A program made the position numbers and the translations under genes. A DNA stretch of 46,583 bases from Alphaproteobacteria bacterium (GTDB taxonomy: Bacteria; Pseudomonadota; Alphaproteobacteria; CAAHEQ01; UBA3637): positions 1 to 46,583 of the forward strand of contig JAFXIF010000055.1 in assembly GCA_017533325.1 (NCBI GenBank), read 5' to 3'. The notes below the pieces were generated by a model. It ran no database searches and was not told the origin of the DNA. It saw only the letters and a program-made list of their open reading frames with translations. This document shows positions 43,097 to 46,583 of this stretch, piece by piece. How positions within the stretch are numbered: position 1 is the first letter of the stretch; each line of letters starts with the position of its first letter.

Positions 43097-43852
43097 TTAA
43101 ATTTGAGTGGCAGCAATTCCCCAAAAATCTTCAACTTTCAAGCTGGCTCCACCAATTAATGCACCGTCAACATTTGGAACTGAAAGCAACTCTTTAGCAT
43201 TGGACGGTTTGACGGAACCACCATATAAAATGCGCATAGAAGCAGCCACTTCTTCACCCAATAAAGATTTGATTTCTTCTCTGATTGCCGTATGCATTTC
43301 TTCAACATCTTGAACAGACGGCACTTTTCCCGTTCCGATTGCCCAAACAGGTTCATAAGCAATAACAGTATTTTCCCCCGTGGAAGATGAAGGGACAGAT
43401 TCTCTGATTTGACGGCAAACAACTTCTAAAGCTTTACCAGATTCTCTTTCTTCCAATGTTTCGCCAACGCAAATAACCGGAATTAAACCTTTTGTAATGG
43501 CGTTAAAGGCTTTTTCGCGAACAACCAGGTCCGTTTCATGGCGCATTGCTCTTCTTTCAGAATGGCCAACAATCGCATGAGTAGCTCCCAAATCTTTTAA
43601 TTGAGCGGCGGAAACATCCCCTGTATAAGCGCCGAAATCTTTCGGAGCAACGGAAACATCTTGAGCCCCTAAATAAACATTTTCATGCTCTAATTCGGCA
43701 ATAAGCGACAATAAATTCATCCCCGGACAAATTAAAACATCAAAATTACCCTTTTCTTTTGAGGCAACTTCAAAAACAGCTTTCGCTAAAGCCAACCCTT
43801 CAGCTTTTGTTTGATTCATTTTCCAGTTACCGGCGATTAATTTTGTTCTCAT
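43097..43852 (-). CDS. tpiA: Triosephosphate isomerase
   Basis: 251 residues, standard length. The TIM signature residues are present: NWKMN (Asn11, Lys13 region), the electrophilic His in IVGHSERR and the catalytic Glu in IAYEPVWAIGTGK, plus the phosphate-binding YGGSVKPSNA and GALIGGASL. It interconverts dihydroxyacetone phosphate and glyceraldehyde 3-phosphate. A consensus AGGAGGT ribosome site lies 4 bases before the ATG. Confidence 0.97.
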   Translation of the reverse strand: MRTKLIAGNWKMNQTKAEGLALAKAVFEVASKEKGNFDVLICPGMNLLSLIAELEHENVYLGAQDVSVAPKDFGAYTGDVSAAQLKDLGATHAIVGHSERRAMRHETDLVVREKAFNAITKGLIPVICVGETLEERESGKALEVVCRQIRESVPSSSTGENTVIAYEPVWAIGTGKVPSVQDVEEMHTAIREEIKSLLGEEVAASMRILYGGSVKPSNAKELLSVPNVDGALIGGASLKVEDFWGIAATQI

Positions 43853-44046
43853 AAAACCTCCTAAAATTAAGATAAATTATATATATTTTTTTTCAACGTT
43901 ATTGGTAAAAAAATCTATTTCTTTGGCAGAATAGCATAATTTGTTTGATTTTTCAAGCATCAGCTAAAAAAGTTTTATTTTAAATTAATCTTCTTAAATA
44001 TCAATATATTATTTAACATTCTTAAAGTTTTACTTTAACGCGATAT

Positions 44047-44142
44047 TATATAATATAGCAATATGATAATAAGATAATAGAATAATGGGATAATGGGGTA
44101 ATGGGATAATATAACAATATGATAATATGATAATGAGGTAAT
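44047..44142. repeat. Degenerate 8-bp tandem repeat, consensus RKGATAAT, about 12 units
   Basis: Consecutive octamers read in phase: tatataat, atagcaat, atgataat, aagataat, agaataat, gggataat, ggggtaat, gggataat, ataacaat, atgataat, atgataat, gaggtaat. The 3' half (TAAT or CAAT) is the most constant. The period is not a multiple of three, which fits non-coding DNA. Confidence 0.8.
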
Positions 44143-44380
44143 ATGCAAAGGTAATAGATCAATTACAGAAGATACAACAATATGTGAAGGTGATAGCTTA
44201 ATACACAAAAATAAGGTAATAAGGCGAATGTTATATATCATAATGAAATAAAGGGGGATATGACAAGTTTCTAAATAACATGTGATAAAAAAAGCAAATA
44301 AAAACCTTAATCATAATTCAACTTAGAAATAACCGGTTCATAAAAATAAAGAAAAAAATATATTAACAAAATTTTTATTA

Positions 44381-44389
44381 TGATATAAT
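44381..44389 (+). promoter_or_regulatory. Extended -10 promoter for the coiled-coil gene
   Basis: TGA-TATAAT at 44381-44389, a perfect extended -10; TTAACA 15 bp upstream is at best a weak -35. The chosen start codon lies 33 bases downstream. Confidence 0.6.
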
Positions 44390-44422
44390 GCATACAGTGT
44401 GTTATACATAATAGAGGGAAAA

Positions 44423-45235
44423 ATGTTTGGAACCGACCAAAGAGAATATAGATATCAACAAGAAATATATGCCTTAAGACAAAAACTTTCATTTATTGAA
44501 AACAGTATTTCAAATTGCGAATTAGATATCCAATACTGCTCTAGAGAAATATCTAATTTAGAAAGCAAAATCAGAAATGCCCAAAATGAAGCGCAGCAGT
44601 ATCTTTACGGATACAATTTTTCCAGATACCATGAAAATTATAACGAATTGACATGGCATAAAAATCGCATTGCCGGAGAATATGAATCCGAGAAAAACAC
44701 AAAACAAAGGCAACTCAATTCAAGGAAATCAGAATTAGACCGTTTAAAACAAGAAAAAAGCTCTATTTACAATAAAATTTTCAATTACGAACGTGAAATT
44801 GCCCATATTAGACATACGAATAATGTTAACAAGATGTTAGAAGAAAATTCGCGAAAGCACAAAGAACAACAAGCGCAACATCGTCAACAAATTGAAAGGC
44901 AGTCTCGCCCCACAGCGCATACACCCCCTGTTCCCTTAGCCTCCCCCGAAACCATCAAAAACGAATTAAATGAAGAGCAAATTATTCAAATGTTAAAAGC
45001 TCATAGAAAATCAACGCCGACAACTTTGTTTGGAGAAAAACGAACAGGCTTTGAAAAAATAATGTTAGCAAAAAAAACGAAAAACGAAGCGAATATCTCT
45101 GTGATTACGGATAATCATTTTTATTCGGCAGCAAAAATAACTTTTACCGACAAACAACCATCCGGAAAAAGAGTGATGTCATATATTAAAAAGCAAATTA
45201 TCCCTCTTAAACGGGGTAGACGCGAAAATCAATAA
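44423..45235 (+). CDS. Coiled-coil hypothetical protein
   Basis: 270 residues from ATG 44423, which has GAGGGAAAA upstream; a GTG eight codons earlier would be too close to the promoter. Residues about 8-150 form a long heptad-patterned coiled coil (REYRYQQEIYALRQKLSFIE onward), followed by a Gln/His-rich linker (HKEQQAQHRQQIERQ), a Pro-rich hinge (THTPPVPLASPE-like) and a basic C-terminus (KRGRRENQ). No signal peptide or membrane segment. Function unknown; the shape suggests a structural or scaffold protein. Confidence 0.75.
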   Translation: MFGTDQREYRYQQEIYALRQKLSFIENSISNCELDIQYCSREISNLESKIRNAQNEAQQYLYGYNFSRYHENYNELTWHKNRIAGEYESEKNTKQRQLNSRKSELDRLKQEKSSIYNKIFNYEREIAHIRHTNNVNKMLEENSRKHKEQQAQHRQQIERQSRPTAHTPPVPLASPETIKNELNEEQIIQMLKAHRKSTPTTLFGEKRTGFEKIMLAKKTKNEANISVITDNHFYSAAKITFTDKQPSGKRVMSYIKKQIIPLKRGRRENQ

Positions 45236-45265
45236 AAAATAGATCATTAACCCAAACAAAGCATC

Positions 45266-45297
45266 AAAAAAACCGCCTGTAAAAAAACAAGCGGTTT
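45266..45297 (-). terminator. Intrinsic terminator of the right-edge gene
   Basis: On the minus strand a 10-bp stem (45297-45288 with 45279-45270, one G-U pair), an 8-nt T-rich loop and seven T. The stem may also slow transcription from the coiled-coil gene on the other strand. Confidence 0.75.
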
Positions 45298-45316
45298 GAT
45301 TGATTCAAGATGTAAA

Positions 45317-46583
45317 TTAACTTCTATCTGAAGATTGTCTTGAAACACGGCCACCGGAAGCAATCATATCATTCAACTCAGCTGATGTGATATTTTGAGC
45401 GGAATTATCAAGCGTTCCGCCAGATTCGTTACCGGTATTTGAGTTACTGTTCGAATTGGAATTATCATTCGTGTTCGGATCAACAACAACCGGTTCTTTA
45501 TCATCATCATCTTTATTGAGCCAACCGCCTTTACGGAATGAAAAATATCCAAGAGTTGCTGCCAATGCGATACCCAATACCCACCAGAGCCATTCTTGTT
45601 TATACCATGGTGTTTTTTCTTCCTCTGCTTTGGCTTGAGCCAGGGCAACGCCTTCTTGCACCGGATTTAAAACAGTTGGTGTTGTCGTGGTCGTGGTCGT
45701 TGTCGTATTGCCGGGGACGTGACCGGTTCCACCACCACCAATGCCATTACCATTACCATGATCACCATCGTTGGCACGGGTATTACCTTGGGCTGTATAA
45801 GTAGAGGACAATGAAGTAATCATTTGTTTTTCACCGGCGGACATTAATCCTTGCATTTCTTGACCGGATAAATTTTTTAATGCCTCTGCAATTTTTCCTT
45901 CAACTTCAGTTTTTTTGGTGGCATCCGTTTCTTTTGCCAATTTTTCAAATAATTTTGACAATTCAGCATATTGAGCACCAAGTTTTTTGGTGTTTTCATC
46001 CGCGGATTCTTTATAATGAGCCCCCAAAATTTTATAGCAAGAAGCCATCAAAGCCGGCTCTTTAGCAACAGTTTTTAAGGTTTCTTCATCTGCAGTTTCC
46101 AATGCCTTGATAATTTCATTTGCATTACCAGAAGCAATCGCTTGACGCAATTCTTGAACTTTATCTTTTGGTTTTGAATTTTCAATGATGAAATCAATTG
46201 CTGTTCTTTCTTCTGGAGATAAAGCATTATATTGAGCAACATCATTTTTAAGACCATTTAAAAGTTCTTGAACCTTTGCAGAGGCTTCTGCCTTCTTTTG
46301 TGGATCTGTTGCAGAGTCTGCTTGTCTTTGATATTCGGCAAGATCATGGAATGTTTTTTTCAAACCAGCATTCTTTGCTTCTTTATAATATTCATGAGAC
46401 ATATAAAAATAAGCTTGCATCATTGATGGTTTATTCAATGTGCCTAATTGATTACCATTTAAATCAAATAAACTAATATATAGTCCGTTTTCTCGAATTG
46501 CATGTTTTATCTGCTCTATCTCACCTCTTGATACAGATCTAGTATCAATAATTAGTTTCTCGATAGAGTTTGCAGGTGCACCC
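45317..46583 (-). CDS. Membrane-anchored low-complexity protein, 5' end outside the window
   Basis: At least 422 codons; the frame is open to the right edge with no stop, so a start at TTG 46438 is not credible and the gene is partial. The visible part begins with a globular stretch (EKLIIDTRSVSRGEIEQIKHAI), then Ala/Lys/Glu-rich helical segments (about 280 residues), a Gly/Asn/Thr-rich linker with a run of nine Thr, one transmembrane helix (EWLWWVLGIALAATLGYFSF), an acidic patch DDDDKEP and an Asn/Ser-rich tail. Topology resembles a single-pass surface or envelope protein. Not recognised. Confidence 0.75.
   Translation of the reverse strand, partial: GAPANSIEKLIIDTRSVSRGEIEQIKHAIRENGLYISLFDLNGNQLGTLNKPSMMQAYFYMSHEYYKEAKNAGLKKTFHDLAEYQRQADSATDPQKKAEASAKVQELLNGLKNDVAQYNALSPEERTAIDFIIENSKPKDKVQELRQAIASGNANEIIKALETADEETLKTVAKEPALMASCYKILGAHYKESADENTKKLGAQYAELSKLFEKLAKETDATKKTEVEGKIAEALKNLSGQEMQGLMSAGEKQMITSLSSTYTAQGNTRANDGDHGNGNGIGGGGTGHVPGNTTTTTTTTTPTVLNPVQEGVALAQAKAEEEKTPWYKQEWLWWVLGIALAATLGYFSFRKGGWLNKDDDDKEPVVVDPNTNDNSNSNSNSNTGNESGGTLDNSAQNITSAELNDMIASGGRVSRQSSDRS

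Larger units (their letters stand above)
43853..44398. other. Non-coding AT-rich interval upstream of tpiA
   Basis: 546 bases with no supported gene. It must hold the tpiA promoter on the minus side and the coiled-coil gene promoter on the plus side. The middle is dominated by an 8-bp tandem repeat (described separately) and degenerate copies that trail to about 44225. Open frames across it are short and follow the repeat rather than codon usage. Confidence 0.6.

Noticed and set aside
44047..44142. CRISPR-like array
   Set aside because: Units are contiguous octamers without spacers, and no cas genes occur in the window.
44035..44241. 68-codon hydrophobic open frame on the minus strand
   Set aside because: It is a translation of the 8-bp tandem repeat; no start context.
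46279..46438. Start of the right-edge gene at TTG 46438
   Set aside because: The frame is open without a stop to 46583 and encodes ordinary protein sequence upstream, so the true start is beyond the window.

Overview
The window is AT-rich chromosomal DNA from a Gram-negative bacterium, most likely an alphaproteobacterium with a reduced, host-associated (perhaps gut, low-oxygen) lifestyle. This is inferred from gene content and order: dusB/nifR3 abuts trkA and ihfB abuts accD, two pairings typical of alphaproteobacterial neighbourhoods but here without the genes that usually lie between them. The presence of trmFO, a single LolC/E-type permease, a flavodiiron protein, and Sel1, ankyrin and autotransporter proteins fits. 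No transposase, integrase, phage gene or CRISPR array was seen.

Layout. 0-3 kb: an odd tRNA-like sequence with its own terminator, a glycosyltransferase, and lolD-lolC. 3-7 kb: a hypothetical gene, a secreted transglutaminase-like protein, ihfB-accD and a D-2-hydroxyacid dehydrogenase. 7-13 kb (minus strand): mfd, trkA, dusB and a Sel1-repeat protein. 13.3-14.7 kb: trmFO. 14.7-21.9 kb (minus strand): a rod-shape operon mreB-mreC-mreD-mrdA-rodA ending in a TPR-methyltransferase fusion. 22-25.7 kb: a 1238-residue autotransporter whose passenger is built from repeats resembling chlamydial Pmp repeats. 25.9-32.7 kb: a folate/thymidylate operon (dihydrofolate reductase, thyA, small membrane protein) running into a 1716-residue protein with an M48-like metalloprotease head and a divergent kinase-like tail. 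32.8-34.7 kb: three tandem paralogous proteins of unknown function. 34.7-36.9 kb (minus strand): flavodiiron protein, ankyrin protein, Nudix hydrolase.

36.9-42 kb is the most unusual part. Three successive transcription units each have a promoter, a 20-26 codon leader peptide and an intrinsic terminator placed only about 17-25 bases before the first structural gene. The second leader peptide is extremely Phe/Tyr-rich (9 of 11 consecutive residues), and mutually exclusive protector, antiterminator and terminator hairpins can be drawn, as in ribosome-mediated attenuators such as pheA. The genes behind them are a 559-residue unknown protein plus a VanX-type D-Ala-D-Ala dipeptidase; a 138-residue unknown protein; and a GNAT-like acetyltransferase plus an aspartoacylase/succinylglutamate desuccinylase-family enzyme. 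I infer an amino-acid-responsive set of peptide or acyl-amino-acid metabolism genes.

42-46.6 kb: tRNA-Asn, a secreted hypothetical protein, tpiA, a non-coding stretch with an 8-bp tandem repeat, a coiled-coil protein, and a membrane-anchored low-complexity protein cut by the right edge of the window. All functions are read from motifs and family knowledge; no database search was run.
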